Shown here one piece after another: positions 1-7,039 of a stretch of DNA of 10,681 nucleotides. Source of the DNA: Acidobacteriaceae bacterium (GTDB lineage: Bacteria > Acidobacteriota > Terriglobia > Terriglobales > Acidobacteriaceae). Made by a program: the position numbers and the translations under genes. The notes under the pieces are model-generated. The model did not search any database. It saw only the letters and a program-made list of their open reading frames with translations, and was not told the origin of the DNA. Position 1 is the first letter of the stretch; each line of letters begins with the position of its first letter. The DNA is taken from positions 1 through 10,681 of the forward strand of contig DAHUXF010000064.1 in the NCBI GenBank assembly GCA_027307295.1, read 5' to 3'.

Positions 1-2624
1 GTGTTGAAGTAGTCCTCGGGCAGCCCGTACTGCAGAATCTGGCTGTAGGCCCCGGAGAGCTGTTGCACGGTTTCAAATTGTCCGGGCAGGGCCAGTGTGG
101 CATTGCTCTGCTCGTCCTTGAGTTCCTGCTCCGTAATGGGTTTGCCCCCGGTCACGTTCTTATATTCCTGCACCAGCTCGGCCAGGGAATCCTTGGTCTT
201 GTCTGTCTGCACGGGCGAGATGCTCAAATACGGGCGTTGCCCGCGGGCTGCCGGAATCGTCGCGAAAACTCCGTAGGACCAATGTTTGTCTTCCCGCAGG
301 TTCATGTTGATGCGCGAGCTGAATGTTCCGCCAAAAATGTCATTGACCAGTTGCAGCGGGAGCGCGTCAGGATCATTGCGCGGAGGCGCCAGTTGCGCGC
401 CGAAGATGATGCTCTGCCCGGAGCCGGGCCGGTCAATCAGGTATACGGCGCTCTTTTCCGGCTGCGAAACCTGCGCTACGTTTTTGCCGGGGACATCTCC
501 AGCCTTCCATCCGGCAAACAGTTTTTCCAGCTTCGGCGTGATTTCAGCCAGCGTGGTGTCGCCCACAATCAGCAGGGTGGCATTGTTCGGCTTAAACCAT
601 GTGTCATGCCACCGGGCAAGGTCCTCCCGTGTCATTTTTTTTACGCTGGCTTCCGTGCCTGTTCCGGTGAAGGGAACGGAATAGGCATGTCCTTTGCCGT
701 AAATCAACTGCGGCACCACGCGCAGGGCCATGGTCTGCGGCTGGACTTTTTCACGCTGTATGCCTGCGATGCGGTCGCGCTGCAGGCGGTCAAATTCTTT
801 TTGCGGAAACGCCGGATGCAGAACCAGGTCAGCATAGATATCCAGCGCTTTGTCCATGGTGAGCTTGAGCGTGTTGAGGTTCACAATGGCCCAGTCAAGG
901 GTTGCGCCTGCGCCAAAATTGGCGCTGAGCGATTCAAGTTCTTCGCCGATCTTAAGTGAGTCGCGCGTAGGCGTGCCTTCTTCCAGCATGCGCTGGGAGA
1001 AGCTGGCCAGCCCAGGAGCATTGGCCGGGTCGGCGGCATATCCGCTATTGACGATCAACTGGAAATTCACAACGGGCGCGGTGTGGCGTTCCGCCAGAAC
1101 CACATTCAGTCCGTTGGAAAGCCTGGCTTTCTGCATGGGCGGCAGCTTCAGAGACATGGCGCCGCCCACCGCCGGCTCCTTGGAACGGTCCAGCGCAGCC
1201 GCGGCCTTCAGATTACTGGGATAGGGGTCCACTTCCAGAATGTAGTCGCCATCGTTGAGCCAATCCTGCGCTGCCTTCTTCACCGATGCCGGCGTAGCGG
1301 ACTGGACCCGCTTGAGGTAGTCCTTATAGCACTGCGGATTGCCGGTAAAGGTCTGGCAGCGGGCCAGAAGATCACTCTTGCCGCCGAAGCCGCCAATGCG
1401 CTCAACAATCCGGGCATAGTTGCCGAAGATTTGCGTCTTGGCCAGTTGTAGTTCAGCTTCTGTAGGACCGTTCTTCAGGAACTTCTGCAGCTCCTCGTCG
1501 GCGGCTTGCTCCATTTTTTTCACGTCCGCGCCGGGCTTGGCGGTGAGGGTGAAATCGAACTGTCCGCTGATTTCGTTGTTGTCGTCTGCGGCCGTGGCGC
1601 TGGTGGCAATCTGGTCTGTATAGACCAGGCGCTTGTAAAGCCGTGATGTTTTGCCCTGGCCCAGCACATGCGCCACCAGATCAAGCTGCGCTTCTTCAGG
1701 AGAACCGAATTGCGGCACGTTCCAGACGCGGTAGATACGGGCCTGGGGTACGCGGTCCTGCACCCATCCGCGATGCGTTCCGGTGCGCTTGGCGACCCAT
1801 GCTTCCTGTTTGGCGATGGGCGGACCAGGCGGAATTTCTCCGTAGTACTTCTCCACTTTCTCGCGCGCTACATCGGGCGTGACATCACCGGCAATCACAA
1901 CCGTGGTGTTGTTCGGACCATAGTAGGTCTTGAACCACTCCTGTACATCACTCAAGGATGCCGCATCCAGGTCCTGCATCTTGCCGATGACGGTCCATGA
2001 ATAAGGATGGCCAACAGGATATGTGTTCTCCACGATCAGTTCTTCAGTCACGCCATAAGGCTGGTTTTCCCCCTGGCGCTTTTCGTTCTGCACCACGCCG
2101 CGCTGCAGATCGAGCTTCTTCTGGTCCAGCACGGCCAGAAGATGGCCCATGCGGTCGCTCTCGGCAAACAGAGCATAGTCAAGCATGGAGGTGGCCACGT
2201 TCTCAAAATAGTTGGTGCGATCGTTGTTCGTGGTGCCGTTCAAATTCGTGGCGCCAATCCGCTCCATAGCATTGATGTACGTGTAATTGAAATTCCCGCT
2301 GCCGCTGAACATCAGGTGCTCAAACAAATGCGCGAACCCGGTCTTGCCCGCCTTCTCATTCTTTGAACCCACGTGATACCAGGTGTTCACGGCGACGATG
2401 GGCGCTTTATGGTCTTCATGCACCAGTACGGTCAGGCCATTCTTTAAGACGAATTTGGTGTATTGAATGTCGGGAATCGGAATTTCCAGCGCGCTCGATT
2501 TTGCTGCGGCAGGCGCTTTGGCCTTTGGGGCAGCAGCCGGCTGAGCGGATATCAGTGAGCATGAACTTAACAATACGAACGCCAGCACGGTACCGGCGGC
2601 TTTCTGCATCAACTTGCTTCTCAA
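1..2624 (-). CDS. M16 family zinc metallopeptidase (two-domain, exported), 3' end outside the window
   Basis: The frame is open without a stop from 2624 to the left edge, giving 874 codons, so the C-terminus is missing. The N-terminus has a basic start (MRSK), a hydrophobic stretch and then LSSC at about residues 19-22 (possible lipobox) or ISA-Q (possible Sec cleavage), so the protein is exported. The inverted zinc motif HLFEH lies at residues 99-103, and E181 in VVQNEKR is the expected third zinc ligand, as in pitrilysin, mitochondrial processing peptidase and PqqL relatives. A second M16-like domain begins near residue 490. It lacks HxxEH, but carries the Arg/Tyr pair (R777, Y784 in LREDKHWSYG) seen in the non-catalytic half that helps bind substrate. 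The chosen start is TTG at 2624-2622, because GGAGG lies 5 bases upstream; the next ATG (2609) would be 20 bases from it. It likely degrades peptides in the periplasm or at the outer membrane; the substrate is unknown. Confidence 0.93.
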   Translation of the reverse strand, partial: MRSKLMQKAAGTVLAFVLLSSCSLISAQPAAAPKAKAPAAAKSSALEIPIPDIQYTKFVLKNGLTVLVHEDHKAPIVAVNTWYHVGSKNEKAGKTGFAHLFEHLMFSGSGNFNYTYINAMERIGATNLNGTTNNDRTNYFENVATSMLDYALFAESDRMGHLLAVLDQKKLDLQRGVVQNEKRQGENQPYGVTEELIVENTYPVGHPYSWTVIGKMQDLDAASLSDVQEWFKTYYGPNNTTVVIAGDVTPDVAREKVEKYYGEIPPGPPIAKQEAWVAKRTGTHRGWVQDRVPQARIYRVWNVPQFGSPEEAQLDLVAHVLGQGKTSRLYKRLVYTDQIATSATAADDNNEISGQFDFTLTAKPGADVKKMEQAADEELQKFLKNGPTEAELQLAKTQIFGNYARIVERIGGFGGKSDLLARCQTFTGNPQCYKDYLKRVQSATPASVKKAAQDWLNDGDYILEVDPYPSNLKAAAALDRSKEPAVGGAMSLKLPPMQKARLSNGLNVVLAERHTAPVVNFQLIVNSGYAADPANAPGLASFSQRMLEEGTPTRDSLKIGEELESLSANFGAGATLDWAIVNLNTLKLTMDKALDIYADLVLHPAFPQKEFDRLQRDRIAGIQREKVQPQTMALRVVPQLIYGKGHAYSVPFTGTGTEASVKKMTREDLARWHDTWFKPNNATLLIVGDTTLAEITPKLEKLFAGWKAGDVPGKNVAQVSQPEKSAVYLIDRPGSGQSIIFGAQLAPPRNDPDALPLQLVNDIFGGTFSSRINMNLREDKHWSYGVFATIPAARGQRPYLSISPVQTDKTKDSLAELVQEYKNVTGGKPITEQELKDEQSNATLALPGQFETVQQLSGAYSQILQYGLPEDYFN

Positions 2625-2629
2625 GAGTG

Positions 2630-2634
2630 CCTCC
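2630..2634 (-). promoter_or_regulatory. Shine-Dalgarno GGAGG for a TTG start of the M16 gene
   Basis: On the minus strand GGAGG is followed by five bases and then TTG (2624-2622). This spacing supports the TTG rather than the in-frame ATG five codons later. The TTG start also adds Arg and Lys to the signal-peptide n-region, which fits an exported protein. Confidence 0.6.
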
Positions 2635-2665
2635 ACAAAGTGACGTAAGGAATTTTGAAATGGCT

Positions 2666-2682
2666 ACCATGCCCCGCATGGT
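2666..2682. repeat. Perfect 7-bp inverted repeat with 3-base loop in the M16 leader
   Basis: ACCATGC, CCC, GCATGGT: seven complementary bases on each side of a three-base loop. It lies about 40 bases upstream of the M16 start codon. It could be an RNA hairpin in the leader or a protein-binding palindrome. No run of T follows it on either strand, so it does not look like a terminator. Confidence 0.55.
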
Positions 2683-2689
2683 TTTGAGG

Positions 2690-2731
2690 TTCGGCAGACC
2701 AGATTCAGTAGACCAAATTCGGCAGACCAGG
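2690..2731. repeat. Three head-to-tail copies of a 14-base repeat
   Basis: The copies are TTCGGCAGACCAGA (2690-2703), TTCAGTAGACCAAA (2704-2717) and TTCGGCAGACCAGG (2718-2731). Copies 1 and 3 differ only at the last base, while copy 2 has three to four differences. The array ends 66 bases upstream of the M16 start, where promoter-proximal regulator sites would be expected. A 14-base period is about 1.3 helical turns, so the units do not all face the same side of the helix. Confidence 0.7.
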
Positions 2732-2745
2732 TTTTGTCAGGTAAT

Positions 2746-2777
2746 TTTTCGCCGCTGGTGACGCATGATGGCGAAAA
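2746..2777. repeat. 8-bp inverted repeat with a 16-base loop
   Basis: TTTTCGCC (2746-2753) pairs with GGCGAAAA (2770-2777), and with a one-base bulge the arms extend to AATT on the outside. There is no T-run after it in the minus-strand direction, so it is not a standard terminator for the M20 gene. It sits immediately beyond the 14-base repeat array and may belong to the same control region. Confidence 0.4.
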
Positions 2778-2885
2778 TTGACGCAAGCGCAATTCTGGGG
2801 TCTTGGCCCATAATATCAGGGTCTCAACCGATTACGAACGCGGAAATTGCGTGCCGGAAGGCGCTAAAAAATTGTTTTCACGTTT

Positions 2886-2932
2886 CTTGTTGCCGTACGT
2901 CTAATTAAGCTGGTCGTGCGCCTTGTTGCCGT
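2886..2932. repeat. 11-base direct repeat, two copies 36 bases apart, just after the M20 stop codon
   Basis: CTTGTTGCCGT occurs at 2886-2896 and again at 2922-2932. Both copies are downstream of the M20 stop codon in the minus direction. The function is not evident. Apart from the repeats listed here, the 320-base gap between the peptidase genes (2625-2944) shows no open reading frame I can support, no tRNA-like fold and no clear intrinsic terminator. Confidence 0.5.
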
Positions 2933-2944
2933 TGCCACAGAAAA

Positions 2945-4486
2945 TTATTTCCAGTTCTTCTCTGTTCCCGCAAGAATTCCGGCAAAGACTTCAATTCCGT
3001 CCCACAGATTTTTGAGACGCAGGTTTTCATTCGGCCCGTGCTGATTGTTGTCATGGTTGACGATGGGCAGGCCGACCACGGGCGTCTTCAACACATCAGT
3101 AAAAAGATACATGGGCACGCTGCCGCCGAGCAGCGGCATCTTCACAATCGGACCGCCCAACGTCTGCTCAATGGCAGCAACCACCGGCCGCACTGCCGGA
3201 TCGTCCAGCGAAGTGCGCGCGGCTTTGTATCCCGCGCCCCAAGCCACTTTGATGACCCGGGCATGCTGGCGGCGTGTCTCCATGTCCGGCTCCTGCCGGA
3301 CAATATAAAAGCCTTGCTGCGTAATGAACTTCTCCACCAACTCATGCACTCTTTCCGGAGTCTGGTTCGGGACCAGGCGAAAATCAATGGACGCTTTTGC
3401 CACCGGCGAGATGGCGTTCTGAGCCTTGGCCTGAACGTGTCCAGCCTCAATGCCGCGAATGTTAAGCGCGGGCTGGGTGATGGCCATGGGCAACACTGCG
3501 CCTTTGCTCTCCGTCCAGGCCAGCCCAAGTTCTTGTTTCATCGTGGCGTCAACGGCAGGGCTCTGCGCAATGGCCTCGCGTTCGGCTGCGGTAAGCGCCC
3601 GCACATCATCGTAGAAGCCGGGTATCAGGATGTGCGAATCGGCGTCGCGCATGTGCGCCAGCAGGTCTACCAGCACCGCCGCCGGATTGGGGGCCCAGTT
3701 GCCATAGTGTCCGTCATGCAGCACGTGGGCCGGGCCATAGACTGTGAGCTCCAGGTCAGTAACGCCGCGTGCTCCAAAGTAAAGCTGCATCCGCCGCGTC
3801 TGGTTCACCGGACCATCACTCAGGATCCAGAGATCGCCTTTGAGCGCATCAGTGTTCTCACGAAAAATCTGCTCTAGATGTGGCGACCCAGCCTCTTCTT
3901 CGCCTTCAAAAAACACTTTCAGGTTCACGCCTATGGGAATGTTTGCCGCCTTCAGCGCATCCATGGCGGTCAGCAATGCCTGTATGGGAGCTTTGTCGTC
4001 ACTGGCAGCACGGGCATAGATGCGCCACTCCGGATTGATCGGCGCGGCCAAGGACTCAAGCGGGATGGTCTTGCCCTCGACCGGACCATCGCGTAGCACC
4101 GGCGTCCAGGGATCGTTTGCCCACTGTGCTTTGTCCACCGGTTGGCCGTCATAGTGCGCATACCAGAGCAACGTATGGCGCGCGCCTGGAGAAACCAGTT
4201 CGCCATAGACCACCGGAGGAGCGCCGGAAACATTCAGGGCGCGTGTCCTAAAGCCGCGGGACTCCAGCAGCTTGCTGATGAATTCCGCGTTCGCCTGAAT
4301 GTTGGCGCGGTCACTGGCGACATTGGGGATTGAGAGCAGCTTCGCATAGTCACGCACAATCGCCGCTTCATTCTTCTGGCGATATTCGCGAACGGCAGTC
4401 TTTACAGCTTCAGGAGAGCGCTCTTGCGCACTGGCAAAAACGCACAAAACCACAGCCGTGGAAACGCAGCATATTTTTTTGAGCAT
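2945..4486 (-). CDS. Exported M20 family metallopeptidase (dipeptidase/carboxypeptidase type)
   Basis: The product is 513 aa. The N-terminus (MLKK, hydrophobic core, ASA-Q at residues 18-21) is a Sec signal peptide, so the enzyme is periplasmic or secreted. The M20 dinuclear zinc site is complete: H111 and D113 in YAHYDG, bridging D163/D164 in ASDDK, catalytic E197 with metal ligand E198 in FEGEEEAGS, D224 in LSDGP, and H483 in QHGPNE. The dimerisation segment around H257 (LHDGHYGNW) has Asp where relatives usually have Ser. The length fits the carnosinase/CPG2-like branch with its inserted lid domain. The exact peptide substrate cannot be told from sequence. No clear Shine-Dalgarno precedes ATG 4486. 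The gene starts 75 bases after the CCA-adding-type gene and is followed by the M16 peptidase gene, so it may be translated from a transcript begun upstream of 6253. Confidence 0.94.
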   Translation of the reverse strand: MLKKICCVSTAVVLCVFASAQERSPEAVKTAVREYRQKNEAAIVRDYAKLLSIPNVASDRANIQANAEFISKLLESRGFRTRALNVSGAPPVVYGELVSPGARHTLLWYAHYDGQPVDKAQWANDPWTPVLRDGPVEGKTIPLESLAAPINPEWRIYARAASDDKAPIQALLTAMDALKAANIPIGVNLKVFFEGEEEAGSPHLEQIFRENTDALKGDLWILSDGPVNQTRRMQLYFGARGVTDLELTVYGPAHVLHDGHYGNWAPNPAAVLVDLLAHMRDADSHILIPGFYDDVRALTAAEREAIAQSPAVDATMKQELGLAWTESKGAVLPMAITQPALNIRGIEAGHVQAKAQNAISPVAKASIDFRLVPNQTPERVHELVEKFITQQGFYIVRQEPDMETRRQHARVIKVAWGAGYKAARTSLDDPAVRPVVAAIEQTLGGPIVKMPLLGGSVPMYLFTDVLKTPVVGLPIVNHDNNQHGPNENLRLKNLWDGIEVFAGILAGTEKNWK

Positions 4487-4561
4487 AGGAATGCCGGTTG
4501 ATACAGCGGAACGACCTTACAGCGCACGGAAGCCTACACGGCCATGTCTGCAAGAAGCAAT

Positions 4562-6253
4562 TTACTTCTTCTTGCCGGATTTCTTTGCCGGAGCTGCTTT
4601 CTTTTGCCCCGCCTTACTCGGCGCAGCTTTCTTTACTCCAGCATTCTTTTTCCCAGAAGTCTTTTTCTGCTCGGGCTTTTTGGGCGCGGGCTTCTTTGCA
4701 GGCTTTTCCGCAGCAACTTTCTTCGCTGGCGGAGGAACCGGCGCGCCTTTCTTTACGGGCTCAGGAGCGGGTTTCTGCCTGGCCGCTGATGGCTTGCCGG
4801 AAGCTGCTACAGCCGCTGCTTTTGCTGCTTCACCTGCCGGAACGGGCACAGGAGCTTCTGCCACCGCGTTCTTGGGTTTGCGGCCACGCTTCTTGGGTGC
4901 TTCTCCGGGGGCTCCAGGTGCGGCAGCTTCTTTTTTCGCGCGTCCACGGCGCGGAGGCGGTGGCGGTGGCGGCGGCTCCGGTGGAGAATACGGCTCCAGA
5001 AACTTCACAATCTCAGTGTGCGAACGCAGTTTTCCATCCAGCAAAAGCAGAAACGCCTCGTCCTGGATCTTCTTGTATTCGGGATGCTCCGGGGTAATGC
5101 GCATCTCCGCCATCTCCGGGAATGGGAGCTTCTGCCGCACCAGGGGCCACTTGGTGAGAAAATTTTTGATCTTCTGTTCCACGGCGGAAGCCCGCGGCGT
5201 AATGGCATTGAACAGCAACGAGTCCGGACGGTGCGTCATCATGAACTTCCAGCTCTGCGAAGGCAGGGTCAGTTCACGCGCCAGCAGCTTCTTGGCAAAG
5301 TCCTTGGCATCGTCTTCCAGGTGCTTCCAACGCTCCACAAAGCCCTTGTTCACGATCTGCTTCTGCATGACGGCAATTTCTTTGTCCGCCATTTTCTTGG
5401 TAAGGAAATACATCACGATCGCGCTGGCATCGGGATTGATTCCCAGGTCCTGCAACTGCTGCCGGGCCTTGAAGAGCTGTGTCAAGCCGGCGGCATCCAC
5501 CTTGGACGAGGAAAGATGCGGCGCCAGCACTTTCAGCCAGCCTTCTTTTTCCAGGGCTTTCAGAACTTCAATGGGGTGCTCTTCATGCGCCAACTGCTCA
5601 ATTTCATGGCCCACGGTGCGGTCGGAAATGTTCTCAATATAGTTATTTTCTTTCGCCGCATCGTAGCGCGCCTGGGTGCGCTCCTCCAGCGTCCAGTGGA
5701 AGCGCGTCATCAACCGCGTGGCGCGGATCAGCCGGGAAGGGTCCTCATAAAAAGCATAGTTATGCAGTACCCGCAGGACCTTGGCTTCAATATCGGCCAC
5801 GCCGTTGAACGGGTCTGTCAGCAGGCCGCGCGAACCAGGATTGAGCGAGAGCGCCATGGCGTTGACAGTGAAGTCGCGGCGGCGCATATCGTCATAAATG
5901 GTGCCGGGGGTGATTTCCGCCGGCTTGCCTGGCTTGTCATATTTTTCTGAGCGCGTGCTGGTGACCTCAGCGCGCACGTTGCCGGGGAGCAGCAGCATGA
6001 TCGTGCGTGTGGTCTCATCCGTGGCCTCTGTGATCGCGCCGGCCTTCTCAAAGTCTTTTTGCAACTTGAGCGCGTTCCCCTGCACCGAAAAATCCAGGTC
6101 GCGGATAATGAATCCGCTGATGATGTCACGGACCGCGCCTCCGGTGAGGTAAATGTTCATCTCGTGCGCGCGCACAACATCGGTTACCAACGCTACAGCG
6201 CGCTGTTGGTCCGGCGAAAGCCGGGTTTCCATGAGGTAAATAAAGTCAGCCAT
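4562..6253 (-). CDS. cca: CCA tRNA nucleotidyltransferase / poly(A) polymerase family protein with a histone-H1-like tail
   Basis: The product is 563 aa. Residues 1-420 form a class II nucleotidyltransferase: LTGGAVRD (36-43) binds nucleotide, RDLDF gives the two metal-binding aspartates D52 and D54, then VTSTR (97-101), RRRDFTVNAM (124-133), and EDPSRLIRATR (170-180), which carries the template-like residues. Such enzymes add CCA, CC or A to tRNA 3' ends, or A-tails to RNA. The residues before the RRRDF motif (AEVTSTRSEKY) resemble CCA-adding enzymes more than PcnB, so CCA addition is preferred but not proven. No HD domain is present. From residue 422 the sequence changes to a proline run (eight in a row) and then a Lys/Ala/Pro-rich, strongly basic tail of about 140 residues containing KKRGRKPK (454-461), an AT-hook-like motif. 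The start is uncertain: AGGAG lies 15 bases before the ATG, and M8 is an alternative. Confidence 0.9.
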   Translation of the reverse strand: MADFIYLMETRLSPDQQRAVALVTDVVRAHEMNIYLTGGAVRDIISGFIIRDLDFSVQGNALKLQKDFEKAGAITEATDETTRTIMLLLPGNVRAEVTSTRSEKYDKPGKPAEITPGTIYDDMRRRDFTVNAMALSLNPGSRGLLTDPFNGVADIEAKVLRVLHNYAFYEDPSRLIRATRLMTRFHWTLEERTQARYDAAKENNYIENISDRTVGHEIEQLAHEEHPIEVLKALEKEGWLKVLAPHLSSSKVDAAGLTQLFKARQQLQDLGINPDASAIVMYFLTKKMADKEIAVMQKQIVNKGFVERWKHLEDDAKDFAKKLLARELTLPSQSWKFMMTHRPDSLLFNAITPRASAVEQKIKNFLTKWPLVRQKLPFPEMAEMRITPEHPEYKKIQDEAFLLLLDGKLRSHTEIVKFLEPYSPPEPPPPPPPPRRGRAKKEAAAPGAPGEAPKKRGRKPKNAVAEAPVPVPAGEAAKAAAVAASGKPSAARQKPAPEPVKKGAPVPPPAKKVAAEKPAKKPAPKKPEQKKTSGKKNAGVKKAAPSKAGQKKAAPAKKSGKKK

Positions 6254-6481
6254 CAGGTGAGGAAAACACTCCTGCGCTCCCGGCTCTGGCCAGGGGAGCG
6301 GAACCGATTCTCCCAGTTTTTCGTAAGTTGCACTTTATACAAGACTTAGACGGCTACAGCAGACACACGAACAAACTCGAAACATTATCATACCGGTTAA
6401 CCTTTTGGCTACCCCGCAGTGCAGAAACCTGCGGTGACGCCTTTGATGCCCCTGCAATCGGTGCGAGAATCGGAACTAGCC
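6254..6481. promoter_or_regulatory. Divergent intergenic region between the minus- and plus-strand genes
   Basis: This 228-base stretch must hold promoters for both directions. For the plus strand, CAGACA (6360-6365) and CATTAT (6383-6388) with a 17-base spacer match the sigma-70 consensus at four of six positions each. For the minus strand, TATAAA (complement of 6334-6339) is a good -10 without a convincing -35. Structures present are: CGCTCCC/GGGAGCG (6275-6281 with 6294-6300) enclosing the palindrome CTGGCCAG, which would lie in the leader of the CCA-adding-type gene; the palindrome GGTTAACC (6395-6402); and CCGCAG/CTGCGG (6414-6419 with 6429-6434). No small gene is supported. The promoter assignments are tentative. 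Confidence 0.4.
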
Positions 6482-6961
6482 ATGCCTTCCACCCATAAAA
6501 AAGTGATTGTGCGAAAAATGGGGCGCGACTCCGTCAGCGGTTACGTTTCTCCCGCGCATTTTGTGGTTGAAGGCAAGCTGGAGCTGCTGAATCCTTCCGG
6601 CAAAGTGGTGCTGATTGATCTCCCGGAGATCAAAAGCGTGGATTTTGTCCGCGATTTCAACGACGCTGCCGCCTCCAGCCGCAAGACTTTTACCTCCCGC
6701 CCCCGCACTGAAGGCTTGTGGGTGCGCCTGAAGTTTATTGATAACGATGTCATGGAAGGTTTGATGGCCAATGACCTGACCCAGATCATCCCCGAAGGCT
6801 ATCTCATTACCCCGCCGGATACGCGAGGCAATACCCAGAAAATCTTTGTTCCCCGCGTGGCCTTGCAGGAGATGAATGTACTTTCCGTCATTGGCCGGCC
6901 GGAGGCCCGCAAAAAGACTGCCGACGATGTCCGCCAGGAAAGTTTGTTTATTGAACCCTAG
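6482..6961 (+). CDS. Uncharacterised protein with two similar beta-rich halves (DUF6982-like?)
   Basis: From ATG 6482 the product is 159 aa, with no signal peptide, no membrane segment and no cysteine, so it is cytoplasmic. The frame also opens at GTG 6419, but the protein-like pattern begins at MPSTHKK; neither start has a strong ribosome binding site. Two segments follow the same pattern. Residues 8-56 run VIVRKMGRDSVSGYV, a loop, KVVLIDLPEIKSVDFV. Residues 81-137 run VRLKFIDNDVMEGLM, a loop, KIFVPRVALQEMNVLSV. Each reads as a hydrophobic strand, a polar turn, a glycine, a second strand, and then a closing strand pair ending in a Val-rich strand. This suggests a duplicated small beta-barrel (Sm- or PilZ-like in layout, not proven). 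It resembles proteins I recall as common in Acidobacteriota, but I cannot name a function. It lies 78 bases upstream of lpxD on the same strand. Confidence 0.75.
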   Translation: MPSTHKKVIVRKMGRDSVSGYVSPAHFVVEGKLELLNPSGKVVLIDLPEIKSVDFVRDFNDAAASSRKTFTSRPRTEGLWVRLKFIDNDVMEGLMANDLTQIIPEGYLITPPDTRGNTQKIFVPRVALQEMNVLSVIGRPEARKKTADDVRQESLFIEP

Positions 6962-6971
6962 CGATTTTGCT

Positions 6972-6999
6972 CTGACCTTGCCCCGCGACCCATTACAAT
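6972..6999 (+). promoter_or_regulatory. Candidate sigma-70 promoter for lpxD
   Basis: CTGACC (6972-6977), a 16-base spacer and TACAAT (6994-6999) match the consensus at four and five of six positions. Transcription would begin near 7006, about 34 bases before the lpxD ATG. Just downstream, GCC-TTCA-GGC (7003-7012) and a run of six T (7015-7020) look like a very weak hairpin plus T-tract. Three base pairs are too few to call a terminator. Confidence 0.35.
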
Positions 7000-7039
7000 C
7001 ACGCCTTCAGGCAGTTTTTTCTTCAGGACCCTATTTGTT

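Noticed and set aside
63..959. Long plus-strand open frame of 298 codons
   Set aside because: It is antisense to the M16 gene, whose minus-strand frame has clear domains and a zinc motif; the plus-strand product has no recognisable features.
3038..3877. Plus-strand open frame of 279 codons
   Set aside because: It is antisense to the M20 gene, which contains the full set of metal-binding motifs.
4458..5642. Plus-strand open frame of 394 codons rich in Phe, Ala and Gly
   Set aside because: It mirrors the Lys/Ala/Pro-rich tail and catalytic region of the CCA-adding-type gene on the other strand; the composition is a reverse-complement effect.
5018..5950. Plus-strand open frame of 310 codons
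   Set aside because: It is antisense to the catalytic domain of the CCA-adding-type gene, with no domain pattern.
7003..7020. Terminator between the 159-aa gene and lpxD
   Set aside because: The stem is only three base pairs before the T-run, too weak to call.
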